The notes beneath the pieces are model-generated. The model had not been told where the DNA came from. It saw only the letters and a list, made by a program, of their open reading frames with translations, and made no database searches. A program made the translations under genes and the position numbers. A stretch of DNA of 64,000 bases from Actinobaculum suis (lineage in GTDB: Bacteria; Actinomycetota; Actinomycetes; Actinomycetales; Actinomycetaceae): positions 1-64,000 of the forward strand of contig NZ_FNAU01000004.1 in the NCBI RefSeq assembly GCF_900102025.1, given 5' to 3'. Of the stretch, positions 17,301 to 28,865 are shown piece after piece (position 1 is the stretch's first letter; the number at the start of each line of letters is the position of its first letter).

Positions 17301-19282
17301 GGCTATACGAGGCGGCAGCCATCGTGCGGCGCACCCCGGATCTGTCTTTGGTGCAGCTCAATTCCTTCGGGTGCGGGATCGATGCGGTAACCACGGACCA
17401 GGTGCAAGAAATCCTGGAAAAGACGGGCGATATCTACACTTCCCTGAAGATTGACGAAAACTCAAATCTGGGCGCCGCTCGGATTCGTTTGCGCTCCCTG
17501 CAATCGGCGACAATCGAACGTGCCGAACAGGCTACTGCCGAACAGGCCGCTGCCGAAGAGGCCGCTGCCGAACAGGCTGCTGCCGAACAAGCTGCCGCCG
17601 AACAATCTGCTGCCGAAGAGACCGCGGCGGCGGCGTCGTTTGGGAAACTTACCGCGCCGAACGGTGAAGCCATGCGCTCGGTGGATATCGATACCACGCA
17701 AAGCGAGGAAGAAGCAGGCTACTCGATCACGCCGGCCGGAGCGCCGGTATTCGGGGAGGAAGAGGCCCGCACGCACCGGATTTATGTACCGCAAATGTCG
17801 CCGGTACATTTCCGTATGATTGAGCCGATTCTCTCCCGGGCCGGGTACGACGTCGAGGTGCTCGAACATGCTTCGCGCGAAGATGTAGAACTCGGTTTGC
17901 GTTACGTTAACAACGACGCTTGCTACCCGGCGATTATGGTGATTGGCCAGCTCGTCAATAAGTTTGTGACGGGCGGGGCCGATCCGGATCGTTCGAGTGT
18001 GGCGATTACGCAAACCGGTGGGATGTGCCGGGCCACTAACTATGTGGGCATGTTGCGGAAAGCTTTGCGGGACGCCGGTTATCCACAGGTGCCCGTGATT
18101 GCACTTTCCGCGCAGGGCATTGAAACTAACCCCGGGTTCAAACTCACGCCGCAGCTGCTACATAGGGCGGTACAAGCGGTAGTGATTGGCGATCTGCTCC
18201 AAACCGTGCTGTTGCGCGTACGCCCGTACGAAGTAGAAGAAGGCGCGGCGATGCGGCTGTACGAACGGTGGGATGCCATTACTCGCGAATTCTTCCGTTC
18301 CGGCTATTCGGAAACCGCGGGCCGGCGCGTGGGCTACACGTGGATTATCAAAAATATTGTGCGCGAATTTGATGAGCTCCCGCTACGCGATGAACCGCGC
18401 CGCCCGCGCGTAGGGTTGGTGGGCGAAATCTTGGTGAAGTTCCACCCGGATGCTAATAACGACGCCGTACGGGTCATCGAATCTGAAGGTTGCGAAGCCG
18501 TGCTCCCGGGCTTGGCCGCATTCTTCTTGCAGGGCATGTACGTGGCCGATTACAAGTGGGAACACTTCGGGCTGGGCACGAAGGCCGGGCGGAGCGCTCA
18601 AAAACTGGGGATTAAGGCTGTGGAGGTATACGAAAAGCCGATGCGGGATGCTTTGGCAGCCACCGACGGAAAATTCGACGTCCCAGCCAAGATCGACCAT
18701 ATTGCAGCTCAGGCCCAGAAGATTATTTCTTTGGGCACGCAAGCTGGGGAAGGCTGGCTGCTGGTCGGGGAAATGATCGAGCTGATCGAAAGTGGAGCGC
18801 CGAATATTATTTGCGCCCAGCCTTTCGCTTGTTTGCCGAACCACGTGGTGGGCCGGGGCATGTTCCGCGCCTTGCGGCATGCCTACCCGCAATCCAATGT
18901 GGTTTCGATCGATTACGACCCGGGGGCTTCGGAAACAAACCAGCTCAACCGGATCAAACTCATGGTTTCCACGGCCCATAAGGCCTGGGCCCAAGCCATG
19001 GAAAGTGGGGAACCGATCCAGCGGGCAGATGGCAAACTGATCGACCCGCACACCGGTGTGCTCGCAGACTGGTCTGGCGAAGACGAGTTTGCAGCCCAGC
19101 GCGGCTTCGGCGCATTCTCCCGGGCTCGGGCCCGAGCAGGTAGCCGGGCTGGCACCCAAACCGGCTGGCGCGCGAGCGGGGCCTCTTCCCGGCCGGGCAA
19201 GCGCCGCTCCGCCAGAGTGGAAATGCAGCGCGGGGCTGATGGCCGCATGCGAGCCGTACTCGTTCCGGCCGAAAAACAATAA
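14366..19282 (+). CDS. Giant 2-hydroxyacyl-CoA dehydratase activase / dehydratase-like fusion
   Basis: A 1638-residue protein joining two activase domains and dehydratase-like domains. After a Thr/Pro-rich tail (about 1-70) come two BcrAD/BadF/HgdC-type ASKHA ATPase domains, starting LRLGLDVGSTTVK (about 72) and LWLGIDAGSTTIK (about 385). Each keeps the two cysteines that bind the bridging [4Fe-4S] cluster in activases (NGTCAGGTG plus SRCGVF; ACSAGCGSF plus SRCTVF). A cysteine cluster CKICQNRCKL (about 669), a DUF2229 region (GIPRALGIYENYPLWW, about 735), an Ala/Glu-repeat linker (about 1049-1092) and a second dehydratase-like region (from IYVPQMSPVHFRM, about 1139) follow, then a basic tail. 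In known systems the activase spends ATP to pass one electron to an Fe-S dehydratase. The substrate here is unknown. Known relatives are oxygen-sensitive, which hints at anaerobic metabolism. Confidence 0.85.
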   Translation: MTGAPVPNAQTGPASAPRAEKTAPAAAPNAETAPQTAPQTAPETAPETTPQTAPETSLQTAPETAPATDTTLRLGLDVGSTTVKAVVTRGTEIIFSAYRRHNADVRREMLRLLTDVAEAFPEESMYAAITGSGGLSVSQGMGVGFVQEVVASTEAIERLNPDVDVMIELGGEDAKLTYLKPTPEQRMNGTCAGGTGAFIDQMASLLNTDAAGLNTLAEKYETIYPIASRCGVFAKTDVQPLINQGARHEDIAASVFEAVAIQTVGGLAAGRPIRGNVIFLGGPLHFLPQMREAFRRVLGEQVENFVTPENGQLYVALGAAMLASGPTQPVSAYIDALEHAQSLGSAAPTLRPLFENEAEKREFDERHARATVPQVDIKQARGPLWLGIDAGSTTIKTALIDADGQIVHSTYGSNEGEPVQAAVELARTIMGAIPEGAYLARAAVTGYGEDLVKAALHVDEGVIETMAHYRAAAHLSPNVTSVIDIGGQDMKYIKIRNGAVDSISVNEACSAGCGSFLQTFAATMGTDIIEFAKSGLQAKAPVDLGSRCTVFMNSAVKAAQKEGANAADICAGLSYSVVRNALYKVIKMRSPEELGEHVVAQGGTFLNDAVLRAFELLTGREVIRPNIAGLMGAYGAALTAQRNWEEGSTSSMLRRDLDGFAFDTEQRECKICQNRCKLTITTFDDGTRQVSGNRCDRGASLEKRPKKSEIPNLYDYKYERIFGYRRPRGLPAPRGPIGIPRALGIYENYPLWWTILTELGFRVRISGRSSHGLFQTGMESIASENVCYPAKLAHGHIEWLLSKKVKTIFMPCVNYEYQQFEDADNTFNCPIVAFYPQVLDQNIEGLDDPEVRFLYPFVTLNDPQKLAEQLANCFAYAGVTVEEARRAVDAGFAEMENVRRDIKAEGDRALQYMREHDMRGIVLAGRPYHIDPEINHGIPELIQRLGMVVLSEDALTGDMTESTITDELYVRDQWTYHKRLYEAAAIVRRTPDLSLVQLNSFGCGIDAVTTDQVQEILEKTGDIYTSLKIDENSNLGAARIRLRSLQSATIERAEQATAEQAAAEEAAAEQAAAEQAAAEQSAAEETAAAASFGKLTAPNGEAMRSVDIDTTQSEEEAGYSITPAGAPVFGEEEARTHRIYVPQMSPVHFRMIEPILSRAGYDVEVLEHASREDVELGLRYVNNDACYPAIMVIGQLVNKFVTGGADPDRSSVAITQTGGMCRATNYVGMLRKALRDAGYPQVPVIALSAQGIETNPGFKLTPQLLHRAVQAVVIGDLLQTVLLRVRPYEVEEGAAMRLYERWDAITREFFRSGYSETAGRRVGYTWIIKNIVREFDELPLRDEPRRPRVGLVGEILVKFHPDANNDAVRVIESEGCEAVLPGLAAFFLQGMYVADYKWEHFGLGTKAGRSAQKLGIKAVEVYEKPMRDALAATDGKFDVPAKIDHIAAQAQKIISLGTQAGEGWLLVGEMIELIESGAPNIICAQPFACLPNHVVGRGMFRALRHAYPQSNVVSIDYDPGASETNQLNRIKLMVSTAHKAWAQAMESGEPIQRADGKLIDPHTGVLADWSGEDEFAAQRGFGAFSRARARAGSRAGTQTGWRASGASSRPGKRRSARVEMQRGADGRMRAVLVPAEKQ

Positions 19283-19302
19283 ACGTGCGGCATTAACGCC
19301 AG

Positions 19303-19337
19303 CAGCCGGGCGCCGCTTTGAAAGCGGCGCCCGGCTG
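19303..19337 (+). terminator. Hairpin after the dehydratase/activase gene
   Basis: CAGCCGGGCGCCGCTTT pairs perfectly with AAAGCGGCGCCCGGCTG around a one-base G loop (effectively a tight loop); an outer GTGCGGC/GCCGCAC pair extends it. No T tract follows, so termination is probable but not certain. Confidence 0.6.
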
Positions 19338-19407
19338 CGTGCCGCACGGCTTACTCGCCTGGCGGCCGTGGCTCAGCAGCTTTGCGGCCTAGCGGTTTTT
19401 GTGCACT

Positions 19408-19441
19408 GGCCGCTCGGCTAAGCGATTAGCGCCGAGCGGCC
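19408..19441 (+). terminator. Rho-independent terminator between convergent genes
   Basis: GGCCGCTCGGC pairs with GCCGAGCGGCC; AGTTTTTCTTTTC follows 9 bases later on the plus strand. It backs up the hairpin at 19303 and separates the large gene from the convergent acyl-CoA dehydrogenase gene. Confidence 0.6.
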
Positions 19442-19448
19442 GGTGGGC

Positions 19449-20600
19449 CTAGTTTTTCTTTTCGATCGGGCCGAGCACCATGCTCGCCCAGGCCGAATGC
19501 AAGGATTCTTGATCCGAAGGCTGGAAGAGGCCGGCCAGCACATCCCGGTACAAACGGGAAAGTTCGTGCGTTTCGTAGTAAGAGCTGCCCCCGCAGGCGC
19601 GGATGCATTCATTGACGGCCCGCAAAGAAGCTTCCGCCGCCAAATTCTTGGCCGCGGAAAAACGCGGATATTCGCCCGGGTCACTCAACTCCCCGCCATT
19701 ATCCACGCTATGCGCCAATTCGCGTAGCGCCGGCCCCACGGGATACATGGTGAGTGCTGCTTCCGCGATACGCCACCGAATATCCGGATCATTGGCATAC
19801 ACGTCTTGATGCAATACAGACTTACGCTGCTTTACGTGCGCGGCCGCTACTTCAATCGCCCGTTCGCCAATACCCTGATAGGTAGCACCCAGCAAAATCT
19901 CAAAATTCGAGAAAATGCCATACACTACCGGTTCCTTAGAAGGCCCGGGGTTCACCAAGCCGAGCACATTTTCCGGCGCAATCCGCGCCTCCTGGAGCAC
20001 CGTAGTGTTCGACTGCGTGGCCCGCATCCCCGTCACATGCCAATCGTCTTTGATCTCAAAGCCGCCGTCGTTCCGGTTTACGAGGCCAAACACATTCTGC
20101 GTGCCCGTTTCCGAAGTAACCGCCCCGAAAGTCATGAGCCAATCCCAAGCGGGTGCGAGCGAAGTGAAAACCTTGGTACCGGAAAGCAGATAGCCGCCCT
20201 GGCCATCTTCCCGGGCCTGCGTGAGGGAACCGAAAAGCACCAGGTCATTGCCCGGTTCGGAAATCCCGAAAGCGAAAAGTTTGCCCGCGGCAGCTTCCCG
20301 CAAAATCTTTTCTCCGTTGGCTACCCCTTGCCGTACCAGCCAGCGGCCCAAACCCACAATAATCTGGTGCATATTAATGCCCAGTGCCGTGGCCGGCGCG
20401 GCTTTCGCCAAACGCGTCTGCTCGGCGGCAATCTCCGCCAAACTCAAACCGGCCCCGCCGTATTCTTCCGGAACAAAGGCGGCGTAGTAGCCGGCATTGC
20501 ACAAATCTTCGTAGTCATTGAAAGGGAATTCGTTAGCGGCATCGTGTGCGGCCGCCCGTGCATGGAGAGTGCTCAGTAGCTCATCCGATAGGAATGCCAT
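19449..20600 (-). CDS. Acyl-CoA dehydrogenase family flavoprotein
   Basis: A 383-residue protein with the acyl-CoA dehydrogenase order: N-terminal helical domain (VPEEYGGAGLSLAEIAAEQT, about 52-70), middle beta domain with FGISEPGNDL and a FAD-binding TKVFTSLAP segment, and C-terminal helical domain ending in RLYRDVLAG. Family enzymes oxidise acyl-CoAs or related compounds using FAD; the substrate cannot be told. The catalytic glutamate usual in fatty-acyl-CoA dehydrogenases is not obvious. AAAGGAG precedes this ATG at 5 bases, so a 26-codon upstream extension of the frame is rejected. It could be a degraded-substrate enzyme such as a DszC-like or nitroalkane-type relative. Confidence 0.82.
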   Translation of the reverse strand: MAFLSDELLSTLHARAAAHDAANEFPFNDYEDLCNAGYYAAFVPEEYGGAGLSLAEIAAEQTRLAKAAPATALGINMHQIIVGLGRWLVRQGVANGEKILREAAAGKLFAFGISEPGNDLVLFGSLTQAREDGQGGYLLSGTKVFTSLAPAWDWLMTFGAVTSETGTQNVFGLVNRNDGGFEIKDDWHVTGMRATQSNTTVLQEARIAPENVLGLVNPGPSKEPVVYGIFSNFEILLGATYQGIGERAIEVAAAHVKQRKSVLHQDVYANDPDIRWRIAEAALTMYPVGPALRELAHSVDNGGELSDPGEYPRFSAAKNLAAEASLRAVNECIRACGGSSYYETHELSRLYRDVLAGLFQPSDQESLHSAWASMVLGPIEKKN

Positions 20601-20931
20601 GGTGCTCCTTTGTTCAACATCCAGTACGCGCTTCGCGCACTCGTTAACTTTACGCGCCCGTGGCGGGGCATGGCACACCTAAAGCACGCGAACCTTCGCC
20701 TACCGGTGCTGCGCACGCCTGGGCCTCGCGCGGGCCAATACCTACTCCCGCGCCGGTCCGTTCCCACGCTGGCCAGATCTCGGGCTCGCTAGCGTCACCC
20801 GGCACCTCACGCTGCTATTTCCGTTGCTTTCGCCTCTTCGGGCCGTATTACCGCGCCCGCGTGCCTTTCTGCTGAGAGGCGAGATAACCCACACAGGTTT
20901 TGGTTAGACGGGCCGGGCCTGTAGAATCACC
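20601..20931. other. Non-coding interval upstream of the SRP RNA
   Basis: No gene is supported. It must hold the promoter of the acyl-CoA dehydrogenase gene (reverse strand) and that of the SRP RNA. Confidence 0.5.
20900..20927 (+). promoter_or_regulatory. Promoter of the SRP RNA gene
   Basis: TTGGTT at 20900 and TAGAAT at 20922 with 16 bases between them; the RNA would start about 6 bases after the -10 box. Confidence 0.6.
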
Positions 20932-20932
20932 G

Positions 20933-21022
20933 GTGACTCCCCACGCGGCGTTATCTCGCAAAACTCCCCCAGGGTCGGAAGGCAGCAAGGGTATGCGGGC
21001 TCTGACGGGTGCGTGGGGCGTC
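20933..21022 (+). ncRNA. ffs: Small signal recognition particle RNA (4.5S)
   Basis: The apical helix-8 sequence AGGGTCGGAAGGCAGCAAGG, with the GGAA tetraloop and the conserved asymmetric internal loop bound by Ffh, is present. The ends pair as CCCCACGC with GCGTGGGG, and a run of eight T's follows as a terminator. It lies immediately before dnaX-recR, a common bacterial neighbourhood. Exact ends are estimated from the terminal helix. Confidence 0.93.
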
Positions 21023-21234
21023 TTTTTTTTGCGCGGGCGGGCCGCGCGGCCCAGCTAGTTCGTACCGGCCCCCGCGATCTTTGGCCTATAAGCCCGATAT
21101 TTGTAGCGTATAAGCTCCAGCTGGCTTGTCTCAGCTTGTGTCTGCCTGTACCGGCCCTGCGATATTTGCCCTGTTTTGCTGCGAATGTGGGTTACCCCTT
21201 GGGGAGTGGATGCAACACGAGCGCCGCGGCAACG

Positions 21235-21240
21235 TAGACT
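21235..21240 (+). promoter_or_regulatory. -10 box of leaderless dnaX
   Basis: TAGACT ends 7 bases before the GTG used as dnaX start. Confidence 0.5.
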
Positions 21241-21247
21241 GGCGAGC

Positions 21248-24010
21248 GTGAGCATGGCACTTTATCGGAAGTATCGACCGGAGCGATTCCAAGACGTGAT
21301 CGGGCAAGATCATGTGACGCGGCCCCTGATGGCCGCCTTACGGGCTAATCGCACCGTGCACGCCTACCTGTTTTCGGGTCCGCGCGGGTGCGGCAAAACT
21401 ACTTCGGCGCGGATTTTGGCCCGCTGCCTGAATTGCGCGCAGGGCCCCACCGATACCCCGTGCGGGCAATGTGATTCTTGCCGCGACTTGGCCTTAGATG
21501 GCGCGGGTTCCCTCGACGTCGTCGAAATGGACGCCGCCTCCCACGGTGGGGTAGACGACGCACGTGACCTCGTGGAACGTGCCGCTTTTGCCCCGGTACG
21601 CGACCGCTACAAGATTTTCATTATTGACGAGGCGCACATGGTGACCACGCAGGGTTTCAACGCCCTGCTGAAGCTTGTGGAAGAACCGCCAGCCCACATC
21701 AAATTTGTTTTTGCTACCACGGAACCGGAAAAGGTGATTGGCACGATTCGTTCGCGCACCCACCACTATCCTTTCCGCCTGGTTGCTCCAGACACCATGG
21801 AAAAATATTTGGCGGGGATTTGCGCTCAGGAAGGTTTCACGCCCGGGCCGGGCGTGTTGGGGCTCGTTGTGCGCGCCGGGGGTGGTTCGGTACGCGATTC
21901 GATGTCTGTGCTCGACCAGCTCATGGGCGGTTCGGAATCTTCTACCCTGGAATACGAACGGGCGATCGCACTGCTCGGGTACACCGATTCGGCGATGCTG
22001 GACCGTACCGTAGCGGCGGTGGCGGCTGAAGATGGCGGCAAATTATTTGCCACCGTGGAAGAGCTGATTGGCGCCGGGCACGAACCGCGCCGCTTCGTGG
22101 CTGATTTGCTGCAGCGTTTCCGCGATCTGGTAGTGATTTCTTTGGCGGGGGAGGCCGCGCCAGACGCCCTCGGTTCCCTTCCCCAAGACCGTTACGAACA
22201 GATGGTGGCGCAAGCGCAAGCTCTGGGCGCCGCGCGTGCCACTTATAGTGCGGAACAAACCAATGAAGCACTTTCGCATATGACGGGCGCCACCTCGCCG
22301 CGCTTGCAGCTCGAGTTGCTTTGCGCGCGCCTCTTGCTTCCTGCGTATCAAAAACACGGGGGTGCGGTAAACGGTGCCGGTTTTGGTGGTGGTGGTTTTA
22401 CCGACGACGCCGGAGCTCGCGCCGCGCTTTCGCAGGCCGGGGATCAACCGGGCACGGCTCCGGTCCGGCCAGCTGCGGCCGGCGGAAAATCGGCACGCGA
22501 TGTCGCCCGGGAACGCGTTATGGCTGCGGCCCGCCAAGCTTCCGTGCAACAAGGCACGGCGCAACGCGGCCCTGCCGCACCTGCACCGGCTGAGTCAACA
22601 GCTGCGCCTGTCGCACCTGTACCGGCTGCTCCGGCGGCTTCACAATCCGCGGGCGTTGCCACCCCGGCTCGGGCGGGCGCGGCTCCCGCAGAGGCAGCGA
22701 ACGAGCCGCACGAAGAGGTGGAGAGCAAGCCGCGCGAAGAACCGGATTTCGTGCGGGTTTTGCAGGATCAGTGGCAAGCGGTCACTACGTCGGGGGCCTT
22801 CGCGCAGGGCATTTTTGCAGAACCGGCGCGCCCGGTGAGTCAGGACGGAAATACGGTGACTATCGCTTTTGCGGGCGAGCGCGGTTTGCAATTATTGGAA
22901 AATCCGCGCAACTTGGAGCGGCTTAATAAACACCTCTCGATATTTACGAACAAGGTGGTGGGGCAAAACATTACGGCACGTCCGGTGCCGGAGGCACAGC
23001 TTGCGGAAGGTGATGATGCTCGCCCAAAAGCTGAGCCCGCGTTCGCGGGCGCGAAGAATATAGCGCAGTCACCGGCCGGTAGCGAAACGCCGCCTTTGCC
23101 GGAAGAAATTTCGGACGAGGAAGAGGAATACCCGGAAGAAGAAGTTCCCTTCTACATGCAGCGCATGCCCATGCCGCGTTTCCCGGCAGAAATGCAAGCT
23201 GCAGCCGGGCCTAGCCAAGCCGGCGCCAACGTAGCGGCAACGCCGGACGGTGCGGCAACACCGAGTCCGGCTCCAGAAGTTCCGGGAGTGCCGGAAACTC
23301 CGGAATCGCCTGCGCCCGCGCCAGCGCCGGCGCCGGGGCCGACCTTCCGGATTCCGACCATGCCCAAGACCCACCAAAACCCGCAAGGCCCGGGCTTTTC
23401 GGCAGTTCAGGCCGTGCGGGAAATGCAAAGCGGGCAGCGTGCCCCCGGGGTCGCCCCGGGCATACCTTCCGCCGCGAGCAACGCGCCGGCGCCGATGTCA
23501 CCGGCCACCCCGGCACGGACCCCGGGTGCAGATCAGACCGGTGCGGGAGCCCCAAGAGCGGAAGGATCCGCAGCAGCAGGAATCTCAGCAGCGGGCACCC
23601 CGGTAGCGGGTGTCGCGGCGGCTGGCAGTCCGGTAGCGGGTGTCGCGGCGGCCGGCAGTCCGGTAACGGGTAGTTCCGCGACGGCGAAGAGTGAGCTTTC
23701 GCCCGGTAGCATGGGCAGGCCAGGTAGCCTGGGAGCGGGGCAAACGGCGTCGTCACCAAGTGGAGCCACCGGCACTTTCGCTAGCGCTGCCGCGTATGCG
23801 GGCGCTGCGGCAAACCGGGCGGGCAATAGCCTGGATCCGGCTTCGGCCACGCCGGCGCCGGGCTCGCCAAGCTGGTTGGATGAGGAATCGGTTTCGGCAG
23901 ATGATCCGAAGATTTCGGAATCTTCCGTGGTCGGTGTGGACGTGGTGCTCGAAACTTTCGAGGCGCAGATTATTGAGGAAATTACGGAGAGCGAGGAGAG
24001 CGGTTACTAA
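21248..24010 (+). CDS. dnaX: DNA polymerase III subunit gamma/tau
   Basis: A clamp-loader ATPase of 920 residues. The N-terminus [20 protein letters not shown] is characteristic. Walker A is [12 protein letters not shown] (about 43-54), four zinc-binding cysteines lie in CLNCAQGP and CGQCDSC, Walker B is IDEAHMV, and the arginine-finger segment is RSRTHHY. The domain III collar ends near residue 370. After it come long Ala/Pro/Gly-rich stretches, including repeats of [10 protein letters not shown] around 780-815. The GTG was chosen because a TAGACT box lies 7 bases upstream and close relatives start MS(T)ALYR; the ATG six bases later is an alternative. The stop overlaps the recR start (TAATG). 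Confidence 0.94.
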   Translation: MSMALYRKYRPERFQDVIGQDHVTRPLMAALRANRTVHAYLFSGPRGCGKTTSARILARCLNCAQGPTDTPCGQCDSCRDLALDGAGSLDVVEMDAASHGGVDDARDLVERAAFAPVRDRYKIFIIDEAHMVTTQGFNALLKLVEEPPAHIKFVFATTEPEKVIGTIRSRTHHYPFRLVAPDTMEKYLAGICAQEGFTPGPGVLGLVVRAGGGSVRDSMSVLDQLMGGSESSTLEYERAIALLGYTDSAMLDRTVAAVAAEDGGKLFATVEELIGAGHEPRRFVADLLQRFRDLVVISLAGEAAPDALGSLPQDRYEQMVAQAQALGAARATYSAEQTNEALSHMTGATSPRLQLELLCARLLLPAYQKHGGAVNGAGFGGGGFTDDAGARAALSQAGDQPGTAPVRPAAAGGKSARDVARERVMAAARQASVQQGTAQRGPAAPAPAESTAAPVAPVPAAPAASQSAGVATPARAGAAPAEAANEPHEEVESKPREEPDFVRVLQDQWQAVTTSGAFAQGIFAEPARPVSQDGNTVTIAFAGERGLQLLENPRNLERLNKHLSIFTNKVVGQNITARPVPEAQLAEGDDARPKAEPAFAGAKNIAQSPAGSETPPLPEEISDEEEEYPEEEVPFYMQRMPMPRFPAEMQAAAGPSQAGANVAATPDGAATPSPAPEVPGVPETPESPAPAPAPAPGPTFRIPTMPKTHQNPQGPGFSAVQAVREMQSGQRAPGVAPGIPSAASNAPAPMSPATPARTPGADQTGAGAPRAEGSAAAGISAAGTPVAGVAAAGSPVAGVAAAGSPVTGSSATAKSELSPGSMGRPGSLGAGQTASSPSGATGTFASAAAYAGAAANRAGNSLDPASATPAPGSPSWLDEESVSADDPKISESSVVGVDVVLETFEAQIIEEITESEESGY

Positions 24011-24801
24011 TGGCTGGAATTTTTGATGGTGCGGTACAAAACCTCATCGACGCCTTTAGTCGCCTGCCCAGTATCGGCCCCAAAAGTGCGCAAAGAATAG
24101 TTTTCTACCTGCTCGAACAAGACGAAGCAGAAGTAAAAGAACTGGCCGATGCGCTGCTTGCCGTAAAAGAAAAAGTGCATTTTTGCGAAATCTGCGGAAA
24201 TGTTACCGAACAAAAAGTGTGCACGATATGCTCCGATCCGCGCCGCTCAGAAGAAACCATTTGCGTGGTGGAAGAAGCTAAAGACATCGTGGCCATCGAA
24301 CGCACTCGCGAATATCGCGGAAAATACCACGTGCTCGGCGGGTCCATTAATCCCATCCGCGGGATCGGCCCCGAAGACCTGCGTATTCGTGAACTTCTGC
24401 AACGTCTCCAAAACGGAGCGGTCCAAGAAGTTATCCTCGCCACCGACCCAAATATCGAAGGCGAAGCTACCGCGGCCTACATTATCCGCCTCCTCAGCCC
24501 GATCGGCATCAAAATTTCCCGGCTCGCCTCCGGCCTTCCCGTGGGTGGCGATCTCGAATATGCCGATGAGATCACCCTCTCGCGTGCCTTCGAGGGCCGC
24601 ACCAAGGTAGCAGGGTTCGACGCCGCCCCCGCGCAGCCAGCCACACCGGAAGCCGCAACCGACCCGGCTACGCCCCCGAACCCGCCGGCCGCGCCGGCCG
24701 CTGAAACTGGGCCTACCGCGAATACAAATCCGCCTGCCACGCCGGACGGTGAAACCAGCCGCGCCGCGCATCCAAACCCGCCGGCCGCGCCGAAAAACTG
24801 A
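24010..24801 (+). CDS. recR: Recombination protein RecR with proline-rich tail
   Basis: RecR works with RecF and RecO in loading RecA at gaps. Helix-hairpin-helix ([14 protein letters not shown], about 14-27), a C4 zinc finger (CEICGN and CTICSDPRR, about 58-78) and a Toprim domain ([15 protein letters not shown]) are complete. The usual RecR ends near residue 200; here about 55 more residues of Ala/Pro/Thr/Asn follow, with PNPPAAP occurring twice. The tail has the same base composition style as the dnaX linker. It begins at the dnaX stop, implying coupled translation. Confidence 0.94.
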   Translation: MAGIFDGAVQNLIDAFSRLPSIGPKSAQRIVFYLLEQDEAEVKELADALLAVKEKVHFCEICGNVTEQKVCTICSDPRRSEETICVVEEAKDIVAIERTREYRGKYHVLGGSINPIRGIGPEDLRIRELLQRLQNGAVQEVILATDPNIEGEATAAYIIRLLSPIGIKISRLASGLPVGGDLEYADEITLSRAFEGRTKVAGFDAAPAQPATPEAATDPATPPNPPAAPAAETGPTANTNPPATPDGETSRAAHPNPPAAPKN

Positions 24802-24905
24802 GCAAGACTCATCACACATTGGGGTATGGCGTGAGATAACCGCGCATCCCGCGTGAAAGTCTCGTTAGAATTACGCCAGCAAAGCCGCAAAAGGAGTGGG
24901 CTGTT

Positions 24906-27211
<2,306 letters not shown>

Positions 27212-27214
27212 AGT

Positions 27215-27264
27215 AAGCCGCGGCCTGAGGTACGCAGTTTAAACAAGCCGCGGCCTGAGGTAAG
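27215..27264. repeat. Duplicated 20-base sequence after asd
   Basis: AAGCCGCGGCCTGAGGTA occurs at 27215 and 27245 (period 30). The sequence resembles the last codons of asd and could act as a weak hairpin. Confidence 0.6.
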
Positions 27265-27294
27265 CGCCTAAGGCAAGTGCGCACTACCGCGAGG

Positions 27295-28602
27295 CTACTC
27301 ACGTGCTTCTTCCCCGGCTGGGGTGGGCGAAGTATCGTCCGCACCGGCCGGGGTTTCGTTTGCTTCCGGCAGGATTTCCGGTTCGGTAGCGTCCAGGAAA
27401 GCCTTTTCGTCCCGGCGGTGCTGGAGCACTTCGGTAATGAAAGACTGCACGGCTTCCGCCTGCGGTACGTCCCGGCCCTGCCGTTCGGAAATGAACCAGC
27501 GGTGTTCCAAAATTTCGTGGAAAATCTCTGCCGGTTCAAGCTTTCCGGAAAGCTCAGGTGGGATCGCGGCGATGGTGGGCTCGTACACATCCCGAAGCCA
27601 GGCGTGTGCCACAGTGCTTTCCGGCTGGCCTTCTAAATCGTTAGTAGCCGCGTATTCGCCAATATCGTTGAGGATGCGCCGCGCCTGATTTTCTTCCACG
27701 TTCAGCCCGGCAAGCCGTTCCACCTTGCGCGCATAATGCCCAGCTTCCACCACCTTCGGCTGAATATTTAGCTGGCTGGCCCCCGGATGGGTAGTAATAG
27801 AAAGCTCATCGACGTCGAACCCGAGCCGGTTGAGCCGTTGCACGCGGTCCGTCACTTTCCACTTTTCACCGTGGCCAATCGTGGTTACGGCAGTAACTTC
27901 GTCCCACAGTTCGTGGTAGCGCTTCTCAAAATAGTCACCTACGGAAATCGCGTCGAAATCTTCGGGCAAAATACCGCCGGCAATCAGATCCATGAGCTCG
28001 CCAATAATATTCGTGCGGGCCACATCCGTATCGTAGTGGCGTTTGCCGTCCGTGATCGGATCGAAAAGCTCCCCGGTTTCGGCGTCTACCAAATACGCGG
28101 CGAAAGAGCCGGCGTCGCGCCGAAACAGCGTATTGGAAAGAGAAACGTCACCCCAAAAGAACCCGGCTAAATGCAAACGGACCATGAGCACGGCCAAAGC
28201 ATCAATGAGGCGATTAATCGCTTCGCGCCGGTGGTCGTGCCCGATCACCGCGCGGTACGGCAAAGAGTAGGGGAGGTGGTCGGTAATGAGGCACGCGTTG
28301 AGCGGTTCCCCGTTTTGTTGTACCCGGCCCGTGACGACGGCGGTTGGCGTGACCGTGGGCAAATTGAGTTTGACCAGGCTCCGCAGCAGTTCGTATTCCC
28401 GGAAGGCGACCGGTTCAGAAATCTCCTTTACGGCGATCGTCTTCTTTCCGCCCAGCCGCACGAAGCGCACCACATGGCGGGAAATGCCCCGCGGTAAGGC
28501 GGCAATAAGTCTTTTCGGCCAGGTTTCGAGTGGGTAAGACCAAGGCAGGTCAATCAGATCGGGTTCGACCTGGGCTGCAGTAATGCTGAGCTCGGCTTTC
28601 AC
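27295..28602 (-). CDS. DUF4032 kinase-like protein
   Basis: A 435-residue protein of the actinobacterial DUF4032 type. The N-terminal half has features of the protein-kinase/lipopolysaccharide-kinase fold: a possible ATP lysine in KKTIAVKEI (about 60), FFWGDVSLSNTLF in the place of the catalytic loop (about 155-167), and LVDAETGE as a DFG-like segment. The second half is conserved in DUF4032 proteins, and the C-terminus is Glu/Pro-rich. No biochemical role is known to me. A GTG is used: a TACCCT box lies 6 bases upstream. A GTG six codons upstream is the alternative. It is on the same strand as the degenerate ABC ATPase, 263 bases away. Confidence 0.75.
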   Translation of the reverse strand: MKAELSITAAQVEPDLIDLPWSYPLETWPKRLIAALPRGISRHVVRFVRLGGKKTIAVKEISEPVAFREYELLRSLVKLNLPTVTPTAVVTGRVQQNGEPLNACLITDHLPYSLPYRAVIGHDHRREAINRLIDALAVLMVRLHLAGFFWGDVSLSNTLFRRDAGSFAAYLVDAETGELFDPITDGKRHYDTDVARTNIIGELMDLIAGGILPEDFDAISVGDYFEKRYHELWDEVTAVTTIGHGEKWKVTDRVQRLNRLGFDVDELSITTHPGASQLNIQPKVVEAGHYARKVERLAGLNVEENQARRILNDIGEYAATNDLEGQPESTVAHAWLRDVYEPTIAAIPPELSGKLEPAEIFHEILEHRWFISERQGRDVPQAEAVQSFITEVLQHRRDEKAFLDATEPEILPEANETPAGADDTSPTPAGEEARE

Positions 28603-28608
28603 ACCCCT

Positions 28609-28614
28609 AGGGTA
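28609..28614 (-). promoter_or_regulatory. -10 box of leaderless DUF4032 gene
   Basis: TACCCT on the reverse strand, 6 bases before GTG. Its presence suggests the DUF4032 gene has its own promoter apart from the ABC gene upstream. Confidence 0.55.
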
Positions 28615-28773
28615 AAACACTTACGGGGCTTATGCGATCGCTAAAAATAGATAGTGAGGCAGAGCAAATTCGGCGCCGCGTGGGGATGGATTGCCAAGTT
28701 TTCGAAGGTTGCCGGGGTGCTAAGTTGCTGGACGGTCGGGGTGTTAGGTTGCCGGATGGTCGGCTTTGCCGGA

Positions 28774-28835
28774 TGGCGAGTTGCCTGGTTGCCGGGGTGT
28801 TAGGTTACCGGGTGGCGAGTTGCCTGGTTGCCGGG
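28774..28835. repeat. 23-base direct repeat
   Basis: TGGCGAGTTGCCTGGTTGCC(GGG) is present at 28774 and 28813 with no mismatch (period 39). GGGGTGTTAGGTT units lie around and between the copies, starting near 28737. Confidence 0.75.
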
Positions 28836-28865
28836 CGGCCGGTGAGATAAACCACGACGCCGGAG

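Noticed and set aside
18383-19279. 298-codon antisense open frame in the dehydratase/activase gene
   Set aside because: Shadow of a strongly supported gene; no ribosome site or family motif.
20660-20875. Small open frame before the SRP RNA
   Set aside because: No ribosome site; composition like other non-coding intervals.
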